DNA of 64,000 bases, from positions 62,001 to 126,000 of the forward strand of contig JAGVSM010001252.1 of the NCBI GenBank assembly GCA_022494885.1, given 5' to 3'. Shown here one piece after another: positions 10,755 to 21,629 of the stretch. Position 1 is the stretch's first letter; each line of letters begins with the position of its first letter. Made by a program: the position numbers and the translations under genes. Origin of the DNA: Micrasema longulum (taxonomy: Eukaryota; Arthropoda; Insecta; Trichoptera; Brachycentridae). Under the pieces are notes generated by a model that did no database searches, was not told the origin of the DNA, and was given only the letters and a program-made list of their open reading frames with translations.

Positions 10755-11035
10755 TAGATGAACGTAGCAGCTAGGTGCTTACTTGTCTACTACAACATTC
10801 CCCAATCCGAAAAAGCCTTCCCACCCCAAAGCCGCAGAATTTTCCGCCAGGCTGTACATAGCGACGTAATGTACTTTGTCCGCGTCGGGAAAACCGATTG
10901 GCCTATTGTGTCCTCGGCACAATGGGGCATTGTGTGGGCGGGGCGCCGCTCGCCCGACCAATCGCGGCACAGAGCGAACAATGCCTATTGTTCAGGCCCC
11001 ACCCCCCGCGGGACACGCCCTTTGTTGTGATTATC
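10755..11035. promoter_or_regulatory. CpG-rich promoter/enhancer candidate with paired Sox sites
   Basis: Unique, CpG-rich DNA. It contains two CCAAT boxes in opposite orientation (CCGATTGGC near 10894; ACCAATCGCGG near 10957), a GGGCGGGGC Sp/KLF-type box near 10936, and a dense set of Sox-type cores. These include ATTGTG at 10905-10910, ACAATG-GGG-CATTGT at 10919-10933, GAACAAT-GCCT-ATTGTTC at 10976-10993, and CCTTTGTTG at 11019-11027. The two inverted pairs resemble dimeric SoxE-type sites. Overlapping open frames on both strands are a by-product of low stop frequency. A regulatory role is inference; no adjacent gene is visible. Confidence 0.45.
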
Positions 11036-11039
11036 TATC

Positions 11040-12055
11040 GTGACATAATAGAATTTGAAATGAGAATATTGAACAAATTTATTTAAAATGACGTAAGCTC
11101 GTAGCATGGATGTGGTATCGCAGTTTTTTCTCATTTTTTTAATATCTAAAAAACAATTCTGTTTATTATGAACATTCAAAAATACAATAAGCTTACAGAA
11201 TAATTTCAGTGTTAAAAAATCCGTTGCATAATAAATAATGAAAGGTTTATCAAACTCGAAATACTTAACTTCAATATACAAATGAAAAATCGGACTTTGT
11301 TGAAGAGTATTAAATTCAATAAATACTCTCAAAACCAACAAAAAAGGAGATATAATTTTAGGCTTCCAAAGGTGAGACTAAACGGAATTCAAAACAATCT
11401 ACCAATTACCCACAACTCGATTCCTAATCTTTCAGCCTAAATTATTAAGAGGTTTTTTGGAAAGCGAAATATTAATGTAAATAATTAACTCAAATACTTA
11501 TTTTTGATGAAAAAATAAAGCCTTTGAGTTGACGAAAATTTTCAAGGAAGCTTAACATCTCCAAATTTTGAACATACTTAGTAGGTACCCCATGTATTTT
11601 TATAACTCATAGATACATTACTATTTATATTCTTAATAAGTTAAAGGTACGTGAGATTAGAATAATAATAGTGTTTTATTTTATATTATTTATAGACAAT
11701 TATTGATGGGATTATATTTAAACTAGGCAATAACATATAGTTTCGTGTTGCTTTTGTTAAATTGTTTTTGTTGAATACATTTATTGGCTAAATGTGCTTC
11801 ATTACTCGGTAATGCCTCAATCTCAGTGGCGAAAGGTTTTTTGTTTTATAGGTTAACGGTTGACAATTAAAGAAATCATGAATTTGTTCTTACATATTTT
11901 ATTTAATATTGTATTTAAATGGGTACTTTTTCTGTGGTTTTGTTAATATCATCTCTACTTCAGCCGTCGAGACAACAGAAGATTATTACCAATAATCTAT
12001 TAAATCAACTCAAATAAAAAAAAATATTAGCTTTGCGGTATATGTAGCTATATTC
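11040..12055. other. Gene-free AT-rich stretch
   Basis: No motif-bearing frame. The 118-codon minus-strand frame at 10985-11341 is hydrophobic and Phe/Tyr/Asn-rich and overlaps the regulatory patch; I treat it as chance. Confidence 0.45.
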
Positions 12056-12059
12056 TCCA

Positions 12060-12647
12060 CTTTTTTTAATGCAGCACTGGTGAAAAAGTTGACGAAAAAA
12101 GTGTCACAATGACATTTAGTGGAAATATTTCCATTATGATTGAAATATCAATAATAAGCACTGACCGAAACCTTATACAAATAAAAAATGCCAAAAAGGG
12201 TTGCGTCGAACGCCACATGTCCTATGTTATATATCAACTGTACGATATCAAAGAAAAATAGTCCTTTAGAAATAACGTTTGAAATACTATTTTCCAAATG
12301 AAGAACACCAAATAATATTTTGAAACTGAAGCTTACTTAAGAAGAGAATAACCGCAACTGAGTTTAAAATGTAGAACATAGCATACATTTTTATATACAT
12401 ATAATAGGATAGTTTCTTCGTGTAAAATCTTTGGTTTTTCCATTCACTGGGAACGGGCTGGGTGCACATTACAAATTTTCATTTTTATTTTTACAGGAAA
12501 ATAAAAACGATGTCTGTGATTTTAAATACTTAAATAAAGATTATTTGATTGATTTTCCTATAAATACAGTTACTTTAAAACATTATTATATGTTTTCAAA
12601 TATAATGGTAGGCTGAGCATAATAACTTATATGAGTGATTCGCCCCT
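12060..12647 (+). mobile_element. hAT-type MITE, 5'-damaged copy
   Basis: Aligns in order with 41246-41919: AATGCCAAAAA, CGAACGCCACATGTCCTATG, ATATCAAAGAAAAATAGTCC, TTCACTGGGAACGGGCTGGG, TATAATGGTAGGCTGAGCAT. It finishes with the terminal repeat GATTCGCCCCTG. The 5' terminal repeat is not recognisable, so the 5' limit is approximate. No transposase frame; a non-autonomous element that would need a hAT transposase in trans. Confidence 0.65.
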
Positions 12648-12649
12648 GT

Positions 12650-14205
12650 TCTATCTGTGTTTAAGTAAATATTATGTACATATTATAATACACCTACCTT
12701 CGCCAATATTTCTAACTAAAGTAAATAATAGTCCAGCGTCCAGCCCATTACAGAAACAAGCTTATCTACTATTTGAATGCTAATAGTTTCCTCAGAAGAA
12801 CAGATTGTATAAAGACAGAAGAGATACGTTGTTAGATGGAGCTAATGACTCCGACAAATTGCATCAAGCACCTTCCTTACTTAGTTGGTGGCAGCCTTTA
12901 ACTAAAGAAATATTATTTGAAGTTTATAAGTGCCTGTAAGTTATCCTATTCTGAACATGGCGGTATCAGCCAGACCTAAAGGGACATGCAATAAAATTAA
13001 TGTGCCTTCGCGTTTCTCTACATTTAACAAACTAACACAATGCAACATTTTATCAAGAATAATGAGATCATATTGTCATGATCATATAATAACGACGCAT
13101 GTAATTTTCTTCAACTTTTCATGATAGCAGCTTTGCGTTCCATAAAGGTACATAAACAGTTCCTACCCTACTAGAATTTCATTAAAACTATCACAAAAAA
13201 TAATATAAAATAAACAAGTTACTATTTGTAAAATTTAAATGCGCCAAATATAATTCGGTTAGGTACTGTATCGTACCGATCGGCGCGCCGCCATCAGCCA
13301 GGGTCGGCTAAGCCTCAACCTACGAATGCTTATTTTGTTCATATTGCAGCTGTTGTTTACATGAACAAAACGTGTATGTGTGGGTTTTTTTTTCAGTTAT
13401 AATTACTCGTGTATGGGCAACTTTGTAGGCAGTGCTTTTTCACGAACTTTGGTGCATTATTTTAGAAAGAAAAAACGAATACATTACTTACATCGGCATT
13501 GTTTTAAATTATTGTTTAATTAAAGACGGTTAAAGATCAAATGTCAAGTAAATAACCTCAAACGCCTCAAATCGATTCTTTCACACAACCAAAAATATGG
13601 ACCACGTTTATTTTGTTAATAAAAAAATGAAATGGAGTTTTGTGAAACTTGTTATATTAACGGAAATGTGTGTTTAACCGTTTTCCGAAACAACGCGTTT
13701 TCTCGGTTATCCTTTATGGACAAAAAACTTATTGTAAGCAAAGGAAGGTGCACTCCTAAGTAAGATTTAATTTTTAAAAAATATTCATGTTACACGTAAA
13801 TTTAGTGCTTTGTATTGTGAAGATTTTATTTGGCTAATTGGGTGTGTATATACAAAACATTATGATTTAAACTATATGACGAGTGAAGGAAACTGTTTGG
13901 TAAGGTGTGTTACTTATATTATAAAAAACGTTTTTTTTTCTACTGCCTACCCTAGTGAAAAACTTTGTGCACGCGACTGACTGTCACAACTTGATCAGTA
14001 TAAAAGTCCGTTATTTGTTTTAGTTATATGTACATTTAATTTTTTTCGATCCTGGAATATAAAGCCTTATAAAACCTTTTCAAGATCAAATATAAAAGAA
14101 AGTCAAGGTCGCATTTTTGCACATCCGGCGTTGTTCTACGATCGCGACGAATTGGTGTTAGCAATATAGTGCTTATCAAAATTGGCGCGCATTGAAGTAA
14201 GAAAA
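12650..14205. other. Gene-free stretch
   Basis: Mostly AT-rich with no supported gene. A short CpG-rich patch with the palindrome GGCGCGCC lies at 13282-13289. Poly-T tracts occur near 13386 and 13930. Confidence 0.45.
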
Positions 14206-14207
14206 TC

Positions 14208-14390
14208 GGGTTGTGGTCCTGTGGCTAGTGTCGCGGACTCACGGACCTAAGGTCCGTGGTTCAAATCCTACTCTACACCAACTCGAATCCATTTTCTAAT
14301 AGTGAGTTATTTACAACTCGTTGAAAATGACCCTTAAAATTAAATATTTGGGTAAATCATAAGAACTCAAATATTTCTTTTTCCATTAAA
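14208..14390 (+). mobile_element. tRNA-derived SINE, family B
   Basis: The head reads GGTTGTGGTCCTGTGGCTAG (A-box region), then a long perfect hairpin CACGGACCT-A-AGGTCCGTG, then a B box GGTTCAAATCC and ACTCTACACCAAC. The body (CCATTTTCTAATAGTGAGTT, AACTCGTTGAAAATGACCC, ATTTGGGTAAATCATAAGAA) ends in an A-rich run. Minus-strand copies lie at 21630-21768 and 44521-44690; body-only copies at 10515, 17160 and 22600. The inserted hairpin between the boxes rules out a normal tRNA fold. Confidence 0.75.
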
Positions 14391-14499
14391 AAAAAAAACG
14401 AAATAAATTTGTCCTCTCATAGTGAAAATAATACTTAACATTCTGACTTCAATATCGAATGAAATAATCAAAATGATTATTTTGCCTTCTAATAAAAAA

Positions 14500-14762
14500 A
14501 AGGATAAAAGTAGAGTGACTGCGGTCGAAATGCGATCGCTCAGGCGAATATGTGATACAATTAGGAACTAAGGTGTACAAATGCCGAGATCTGTGCATTA
14601 GGTATGTAAGGTAATAAGCATTATTGACGAAATCAAGAAAGGAGTTCTGCGATGGTTTGGACATGTGACACTAAAAGATTTATAATGAGAATGTTGATGG
14701 ATGTAGAAAACGAGGAAAACATGGCATGACTAAATTGAACAAATTAATACTCGAAGATGGAC
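14500..14762 (+). mobile_element. LINE family 1 C-terminal fragment, 5' part
   Basis: Homologous, with stops and frameshifts, to the clearer copy at 28200-28960. Recognisable are VEMRSLRR (CGAAATGCGATCGCTCAGGC), the RWFGHV block (GATGGTTTGGACATGTG) and CTCGAAGATGGAC. The sequence is then interrupted at 14762 and resumes at 15259. Long dead: the start, the catalytic domains and many codons are missing. Confidence 0.65.
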
Positions 14763-15258
14763 AGCTTGCCCACCACATACCGCACACCGCATTTGAGGAC
14801 ATAAGTCTCCTTGGCGGTGCCCACATACATGGAAAATTTGCTAGTTGTCAAACGAGAAAAGCTGCTCGAAAGAGCTCTCTGAAATCTGGTAGCCTTAGCA
14901 TCTTTGTGCTGAAATAAAGTAATCCAGAAGTACATTATATGTACTTTATTGGATTGAGAAGAGAGGGAAGTGAACTCTTCACTGACTGGGATTAAATTGA
15001 TTGGACATGATCAATTCGCCGAAATGATTACAAAACTTTTTAAAAGCCTTGAAATTCTTTTTAGAAGCCACCAGATCTGTATATCCGACAGGACCTATAA
15101 CAGGGTCATGGATAGTAGCGAGAAGCTCCATTCATAATAATACAGGTAATCATAGAGAAGGGGAAAGGGACAAGACCACAGGATGTGTTCAGAAGATTGG
15201 TTAGGATATCCGAAGCAGCACGAAGAGGAGTCAACAATATTAAAAACAAAAGATGGAC
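14763..15258 (+). mobile_element. Insertion nested in LINE family 1, 9-bp duplication
   Basis: About 490 bases interrupt the LINE fragment precisely between the halves of its AAGATGGAC-ATGTC block. AAGATGGAC stands at 14754-14762 and again at 15250-15258, consistent with a target-site duplication. The inserted sequence ends ATTAAAAACAAA before the second repeat, an A-rich end that suggests retroposition. Its content is not recognised; short frames on both strands (14726-14917 plus, 14744-14935 minus) have no known motif. Confidence 0.5.
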
Positions 15259-15345
15259 ATGTCAAAAGTCATGAAGATGCATGAATGGAAAAGAAACGAG
15301 GTCTGTATGCAAATACAGAGTGATATGGTGTATTTTCACAACCAG
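15259..15345 (+). mobile_element. LINE family 1 C-terminal fragment, 3' part
   Basis: Continues the 14500-14762 fragment: ATGTCAAAAGTC, then ATGAATGGAAAAGAAACGAG, GTCTGTATGCAAATACAGAG and GATATGGTGT. This is the decayed equivalent of the NVEEARSVCQDRVLW end of the ORF. Confidence 0.55.
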
Positions 15346-15389
15346 TTTTTATGTATAATACACGGGGTGTTTTAAACATATCCCGATTA

Positions 15390-15578
15390 CGGAATAAGCG
15401 AGTGGATAGATACAATATTCAACATAATATAACAAGTAGCAGGTTGGAGTCGCCACAGGTATGGGTAGGTGTAATGGTTGCACAATGCATGTAAACCGTA
15501 AACAACCAGTTTGCTAGAATGCAGTTGCAGTGGAAATGCATTAAAACACTGGTTTACAATCTATCCACCGCTTACCGG
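15390..15578. repeat. Imperfect inverted repeat, possible small MITE
   Basis: The left arm CGGAATAAGCGAGTGGATAG (15390-15409, continuing AT) and the right arm ATCTATCCACCGCTTACCGG (15559-15578) are complementary apart from two single-base gaps. The interior is non-coding. No target-site duplication was found. Confidence 0.35.
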
Positions 15579-15625
15579 AGACAAGGATAATTTCTAAAGC
15601 GCTGGTTTGCAAACAGTGGATTTAT

Positions 15626-15781
15626 AAAACTAAATTCCATACAAGTCATGATCGAAATAGCTTTGTCTTCAAAGGTGTAAAAAATTAAAATAATCTTCCC
15701 AATGAATTGAAAACTATTAAAAATAATATATCACTAGTTAAATTCAAAGTTAATCTAAAGAAATTTTTTGAACACGTGTAA
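15626..15781 (+). mobile_element. LINE C-terminal fragment (CR1/L2-like)
   Basis: The plus frame reads TKFHTSHDRNSFVFKGVKN, an in-frame TAA where this motif normally has Trp, then NNLPNELKTIKNNISLVKF, a KVNLKKFF-type end and a stop. The 'G.K.WN.LP..L' tail is a hallmark of CR1/L2/Jockey-group LINE C-termini. A likely 3' UTR continues to about 15930. Confidence 0.65.
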
Positions 15782-16124
15782 AAAAAACATTAAATTTTAA
15801 TTAGTATGAATGTATTATTGTTTTATGTTTTTTATTTATATTTCTTTTTTTTTCTCATGTACTCGTATTTAAAATTATATAAACTCTTATAAATAAACAA
15901 CTAAAACAGTGTAAATCACTCTCGAAGCACTAGAGTTAGTCTCTTTTCTTAGAGAGTTACAGTGATAACATTTACAAGATGTGTAAAAGTAGATATGTTT
16001 AGAATTTTACAAAAACATGTACTTTTTATGAAATTTATTAACAAAATAAAAAAAATAAAAGAAACGTTTGCAAAGGTACTGATGATTATTGTTTGTTGAC
16101 ATTTACCACTTGCATTATCATTAT

Positions 16125-16400
16125 TATTTATTTATTTGATAATAATTATAAATATTTAATATCCAATATTTACAATGCGATAAATACAAAATAAAATAAA
16201 GGTATAGATGGTTAAATGGCGGACTTATAGCCTCTAGCGATTTCTAACAGCCTGATCAAAAACAAAAAAAATGAAATAATACTAAAATCAGTAAAAAAAA
16301 GGTTAAAAAAAAGAAAGAAATAATTTTTTTTTAAAAAAAGTCAAGACAACACAAACAATTAAAACATAATAAAAGACTATGATGTCAACTGTTTACATAT
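16125..16400 (-). repeat. Probable LINE 3' UTR, minus strand
   Basis: Begins on the plus strand with a TTATTTATTTATTT run, the complement of an (AAAT)n 3' tail as seen on minus-strand LINEs at 19262, 40040 and 51725. Moderately complex non-coding sequence follows. No ORF end is identifiable, so this is weakly supported. Confidence 0.3.
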
Positions 16401-16870
16401 AATATATTTGATTTAATTGCACCTTTAAATATCAAAGCGATATTAAAACACTAGGGAATTATCGAATACTATAAACACCGATAAAAATGCGTGAAATGGA
16501 TTAAGAAAAATTAATCTTATTTTCAAAATTAATATGGATATTTTTTTAATTGAATCGTTTAAAAACACGCGTCCACAAAAACGCCACAAGATTGGCCTTG
16601 AAAATCGTGACGTCAAGATCCATGAAACATACGTCGGTCTACTTAAACGGTCACAAACAACAGAAAAAGTTTAACCGAATCGTGACGTATTAGGAGCGTA
16701 GTCAATGCAATAAAGCGTTTTCGCGGAAATTATAAATCATTTTTTATGTTAACAAGTATTACAATTTTTTTAATGGACAGTATTTCATTGACCCTTTAAA
16801 AAAAAATTAAAATGGAGGCGGGTTGTAATTGAACCCAGTTCTACCATGACTTGTATTTACACACCTATTT
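16400..16870. other. No gene; three cAMP-response-type motifs noted in region
   Basis: AT-rich. A perfect TGACGTCA palindrome lies at 16608-16615 and a half-site TGACGT at 16683-16688; another perfect copy is at 20372-20379. CREB/ATF factors bind this palindrome. Three copies in 64 kb may be chance. Confidence 0.25.
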
Positions 16871-16874
16871 ATCT

Positions 16875-17160
16875 ACAATGTTTTCAATTTGTCAAAATGT
16901 TTGTAGACAAGGAATTGATTTCACCTCTGTGTGAAATATGTATAATCAAGTATTGCTCATTTTTAAGCGGCTCTTAATTAAGCCTTTTCACGTAATTATA
17001 ATTTATCAAAATATTTTGATTTTGGGACCATTTTTTTAAAGTAATAAATACCTTACCGTTAAACATATTACAACAGAGATGGGGAACGTTTTGAGATGGG
17101 AAATAAACAAGCCAGTGACAGGTCAAAGGCCTGCAAATGCCTTTCATATTCCATTCTCTA
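16875..17160 (+). repeat. Fold-back family F, partial and interrupted
   Basis: Landmarks are AATTTGTCAAAATGTTTGTA, GACAAGGAATTGATT, then after a gap ATTACAACAGAGATGGGGAA, AAGCCAGTGACAGGTCAAAG and GCAAATGCCTTTCATATTCC. The central segment (CACTGTGTAAC region) is lost. Confidence 0.45.
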
Positions 17161-17280
17161 TTTTCCAACGCCGCTCCGTTGGAAAATGTTAACGGTTATT
17201 TATGACTAAAAGAAAATGGTCCCGAAATTGAAATATTTTGGTATCTACTTAAATCTTAAAAACACATTTTTTTAGATTTT
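17160..17280 (+). mobile_element. SINE family B body fragment
   Basis: CGTTGGAAAATG, TAAAAGAAAATGGTCCCG and AAATATTTTGGTATCTACTT resemble the family-B body. Head and tail module are absent. Confidence 0.35.
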
Positions 17281-17735
17281 AAACAATTTTTGTACAAATA
17301 ATAACGAGGAAGAATGGTTATAAATTGTAACGAAAAGTATTTTTTATTAGTTTAAAATAAATAAAAAATAAGGAGATGCCAAACTGCCTAACTAGGAATA
17401 GGTTTCCCGTTTTAATACAGTAAACATATATTTATTCTAAATAAATTTGAAATAAAAAATTAATACAATTTTAATATTTATTTTAGTGCACTTATAAGAA
17501 TATCTCTAATACCTAAATCCTAAGTCATTACCAGTAAAATTAGAAATCAACCTACGTTTTTCTACATTGACTAACACATATTAAAAATGTAGCCAATACC
17601 TTCCTTAGCTTGGGAATTTATAAATAGAATGCGACAAAGTTTAAGGACCGCTTGAAAATGAGCAATTGATCATACTTCATACTTCACACGGCACTTGTTG
17701 CAATGCTCACCAGTAAAAGTAGATAGTATAGGAAG

Positions 17736-18451
17736 CAGGGGCGAATCGTCCAAATAAATGATTATGCACAGCTTACCATAATATTTGCCTTTCGATAGTA
17801 ATATTGTATACCTAGTCGCGTATGTTTACGGGAAAGTAAATAAAATAATTGTCACTTGTTATAAATCACCACCACCGTTTGTATCTTCCTACAAAAAATA
17901 AATATATATATTAAGTACACCTAGCGCTCGGCCCACTCTTAGTGAACGGTGAAACTAGCCAATTACCCCAGCTTATTCCTCCGTACAAAAAAATACACAA
18001 AAATCTTTACACTTTTAACTCAGTAGCGGTTTTTTAGTACTAAAACAAGCTTGCAGATTACAAATATTATTTGAAGATTCGCTATTTGGAAACTAGTATT
18101 TCGAACATTAGTTCTGAAGGACTATTTTTCTTTGATAGGATACCGTTGACATGTGTATCACATAAGAAATGTGGCGTTCGAAATGGCTGTTTTCGACATT
18201 ATTTATTTTTAAAGAAATCGGCCAGTGCTCAGTGTTGACGTTTCAATCGTAATGGAAATATCTACTGAATATTATTGTGGTATATATTATTAAATTTTCC
18301 GTACAAGTGTTGTATTAAAATACTGTAGAATAAAGCTACGTTTGTCGAAAAGTTAATAATAATTGTTTTTTGAGTTGAGTTTCACAGAACCACTGAAAAA
18401 AAAAGATAGTTTTTTGTAGATTACCTTTATAAAAATCACCGCTCGCTACTG
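17736..18451 (-). mobile_element. hAT-type MITE, full length
   Basis: Terminal repeats are CAGGGGCGAATCGTC at 17736 and, at the far end, CACCGCTCGCTACTG (complement CAGTAGCGAGCGGTG). The imperfect 8-bp flanks ATAGGAAG (17728-17735) and ATAGGTAA (18452-18459) share ATAGG and read as an aged target duplication. The interior matches 41246-41919 in inverted order: TAGTGAACGGTG, CAAGCTTGCAGATTACAA, GGACTATTTTTCTTTGATA. It lacks any transposase frame. An 8-bp duplication and a CAGTGGC tip are typical of hAT. Confidence 0.75.
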
Positions 18452-18649
18452 ATAGGTAAATACTTCAAGCGACGTTAAAAGTGCGCGAGTCAGTGGGCGG
18501 AAAACACACATCTGATCGTAAAACTTTTTCTTACACTTCATTTCGACTATTTATTTAAAGGATCATAAAAAATCTGATAATTTACAGAGACTCTCAACAT
18601 AAAATAAATCCCTTTAGAAAAATGTTTTTGTAATTGTTTTTTTTTGTTT

Positions 18650-18785
18650 TTTCTCTCTGTCCTGGTAGATGGAGAATACAGTTCTGTGTGTAAAATAGAA
18701 CCAAAACCCTCAACGGGTGTTGTCGACTCAATAGCTCCTCTCAGGCAAAAATACTGAATAAAGAAATCGAGTGGAGATAAGTCCA
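18650..18785 (+). repeat. Interspersed repeat E, copy 1
   Basis: CTCTGTCCTGGTAGATGGAG, ATACAGTTCTGTGTG and TAAAATAGAACCAAAA. Related pieces lie at 30705-30770, 33845-33900 and 36028-36095. Non-coding; family not recognised. Confidence 0.45.
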
Positions 18786-18870
18786 CCTCGTTGAAAAGTG
18801 ATTGGCACGTTCGCCTATCGTTCTTAAGGTCCTGGCTTCGATTTCTGGCAGGGTAGAAGTTGTGAAGTAG
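18786..18870 (+). mobile_element. tRNA-like SINE head, degenerate
   Basis: GATTGGCACGTTCGCCTATC, then GGTCCTGGCTTCGATTTC: an A-box remnant and a B-box-like CTTCGATTTC in tRNA order. It resembles SINE family A heads; the body is not recognisable. Confidence 0.35.
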
Positions 18871-19260
18871 AATTGTGAGGGCAGTAAATTATCTCAGCCT
18901 ACGCGCAAAGCACTACTAAAACGAAGCAAGCTATCGATATGCCAGTCTTTTTACTCCAGCTACTGAATGAGAGGGGATGCGAGGCTATCAACTCTTAAGT
19001 AGTGAGCGTTTAAAAATGTGCCGGGTGTCTTACATCCAGGTTCATGGACGCCATGTCAAACACAAATTTACTTTTACCGCTTATTATCCAAATAAAACTT
19101 CAAATAAAAACCCTTTTTTTTCTATTCAATCTGATTTAGTCATCAATCGGTGCGCAAACCACCACCATTATTGATTTCTTGATGGAAATTTTATAGCGAG
19201 AGTATGAGTGTTATATATTGTAACGATTATGTTTCATCCTTCCACGTTGGGCGCCATTGT
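18870..19260. other. No gene seen
   Basis: Mixed composition. The frame at 18977-19174 lacks any motif. Confidence 0.35.
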
Positions 19261-19261
19261 A

Positions 19262-19790
19262 GCGTCCCTTTATTTATTTTATTTATTGACACTTTATATA
19301 CATATACAATAAATATACATATAAGGGCGGGCATATTGCCTTAAGGCAATTTCTTCCTACCTACCCAAACCGTTCAGTTTGAGAAAATTATAAATACATG
19401 GACATATTGAATCTTACAATTTTATACAAAAATTAAAAGCAAAGATTAACAAAAAATAAAATATAAAAAAATAACACTATACTATGAAGAGAGGAGAGGG
19501 GATGGGAAGGAAAGAAGAAGGATAAAGGAACAATTTAAATATTTAGATAGTGACATTTCAATCTCAACTTAAATGTAAATAAAGAAGGGGCGTCTCTAAC
19601 ATTAGTGGGTAGATTATTCCACAATCGAGCGGCTACCACTGTGAAAGAGGAGGCAAGAAAATTAGAGCGATGACAGGGTATTAAAAGGGTTCTCTCGTTA
19701 CTAGAACGAAGAGATAGTCCGTGTTGTGAAAGAGGTTGGATGAGCTCTCTCAGATAAGGAGTGTGAAAAATGTCCATTCTTAATAAAATA
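19262..19790 (-). mobile_element. LINE family 2 (CR1/L2-like) 3' end
   Basis: On the minus strand a C-terminal frame (19535-19777) contains YLRELIQPLSQHGLSLRSSN, RTLLIPCHRSNF and the signature VVAARLWNNLP, ending LKCHYLNI. A 3' UTR follows (19262-19534) with GAAATTGCCTTAAGGCAATA, a perfect hairpin, and an AAATAAAT-type tail. The catalytic reverse transcriptase is missing (5' truncation). Close relatives: 54463-55065 (plus) and 51725-52030 (minus, UTR only). Confidence 0.8.
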
Positions 19791-19794
19791 AGAG

Positions 19795-20715
19795 AATGTC
19801 AACACTTAATGTATTAACAGATTTCAAAGATTTACAAAAAAATTTAACCTCAATTATATAGAAAAATTAAATGTTGCCTTTATTGGTTGACAGCTTCGCT
19901 CTGTGCATTTTAGTGAGATAATGCAAAAAGTAAGCCAAAATAAATGCATATCAAATCCATCTAACAATATACGCTATTCACCAGTGTCGCTCAACCAGTA
20001 AATATGAGAATCTCTCCAAAATGTGGACAGTGATTATGTCCGACCTTTACACAAGATGTGAGAAGAATCAAGATAAAAAATAGGATTCAAAATTCTAATT
20101 TAAATATATAAATTATAATTATGTTTTGTTGTACTAGTATTCTATCCGTCCTAACTCAGCACTGAAATTTATTTCCATTCAGTTGAGACTTTTGTCCTCA
20201 TAATAAAAAAAATAAAAAATTCTGAATAAATTAAATGAAATAAAAATATTTATTTCTGTCCATGATATTGTTCTAAAAATTCGAAACAATAATTTTGCTC
20301 TAGATGCAAAGTATACCAGTAAAATAAAATGTTAAAAAATACTTATATGTTCAAAATAAATGCAGTAGTCGTGACGTCATGCCTGTAGATTAAAGACAAA
20401 GTTGTTTTTTCTTTCCGCAGCAACTGAGTACCATTTAAAAATATGACCAATTAAAAGGACAATTAAGGTGCCCGCACTGTGTGAAATAACAGTAAATAAC
20501 TGGCCATTCTGGGACCTCATTAAAGCCCGGGCTTAGTGTAAGACAGCGCATAGTGTGAGTGTAAGGTGAACAGCGAGTTAGTATTAGGGGGAAAACGCAA
20601 AGTAATAATATTTAAAAGGAGCATTTACGTTTTGAAAATAACATTTTTGTAGAAATAATAAAGGAGATAATATGGAAGTTCAACGCTCTGAAAAAAATAA
20701 CAAGAATATTGAGCA
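19795..20715. other. No gene seen
   Basis: AT-rich DNA with no long or motif-bearing frame; one TGACGTCA palindrome at 20372-20379. Confidence 0.45.
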
Positions 20716-20717
20716 AA

Positions 20718-21180
20718 AGATCAACATATTACAACGGAGATGAAAAACATATTAAATAATTTTAGGGGCTAATGATCAGACACTTTACGCAATGTGTAAC
20801 ATTCACCATTCTGCCCATATTTGAACATCTTTGTATATTCCTTCGATTCTTTCATCTGTTGATGGTTAAAGAGCTAAATCCTTTATTTATACGGGTGATA
20901 TTCATCTAATTGAATTGTTTCACATACGTACTAGGCAACGCATGTTTTTTTTTTTTTTCAATTTCTATTCTTCTTCATGGACTAGGTGGATTTATCAACA
21001 ACATTTTGAGTTGATACAATGATAGGTCATTAGCCCTGCAGATGCTCAGACTTCTATATTACCTTCTCTAAAATGTACTTCATCTCTTTTGAAATATGTT
21101 AATATAAACAGCATCTCAGGGAATTGAATCTCGTCGTTGTCTACAAAAATTTGGACAAACTCAAAATATTGTTAATAAAC
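20718..21180. repeat. Fold-back family F, composite inverted copy
   Basis: The left half (20718-20950) runs in the A orientation: ATTACAACGGAGATG, AATGTGTAACATTCACCATT, CATCTGTTGATGG, GGGTGATATTCATCTAATTG. The right half (21020-21180) runs in the B orientation: GGTCATTAGCCCTGCAGATG, ATATTACCTTCTCT, TTGTCTACAAAAATTTGGAC. The two halves were joined head-to-head around a poly-T tract at about 20947. Confidence 0.6.
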
Positions 21181-21199
21181 TACCAGACAAAACAAAACA

Positions 21200-21600
21200 A
21201 GACTCAGACAACCTTAACAAAAGATGTTAAAATATCATCAGTAACAAAAGAATATGAATTTAAAAATAACAAAAAAATTGGTAGGTAATTATTATTCAAA
21301 AGAAAATAAAATAAAAATCAAAATATACACAAAAATAGATATAACTGTATTTTTGTATGTATGATCTTAAATCAAAACCATTACTCAATAGGAAAAAGGA
21401 ATAAAGAGGAAAGGAGGATAGTGTAAGAAAGAGAAAGGAGATGTTTTTTCAGACATGATTTAAACAGATACTGTAGGAATACCTATGACAGTGTATGAGA
21501 GATAATTCCACAGTTGAGCTGCGTAGACACTATTATATGAGTTAAATAAGAAAGAGGAATTTATTGTAGATGGGATTTTTTTTTAGAAGGAAAAAGAAAA
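21200..21600 (-). mobile_element. LINE C-terminal relic with 3' UTR
   Basis: Minus-strand reading, with frameshifts, gives NSYNSVYAAQLWNYLS, IGIPTVSV and FKSCLKKHLL, matching the 'A.LWN.LP...F...LK..L' tail of CR1/Jockey-group LINEs. The likely 3' UTR occupies 21200-21430. Broken by several frame changes; the catalytic part is absent. Confidence 0.5.
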
Positions 21601-21629
21601 ATACTTGATTTGCTATAACTTACTTAGAT

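Noticed and set aside
10758..11086. Six overlapping open frames on both strands
   Set aside because: Same cause as above; regulatory motifs explain the region better than coding.
16608..20379. Three cAMP-response-type sites as a regulatory cluster
   Set aside because: They are spread over almost 4 kb and could be chance; recorded only as motifs.
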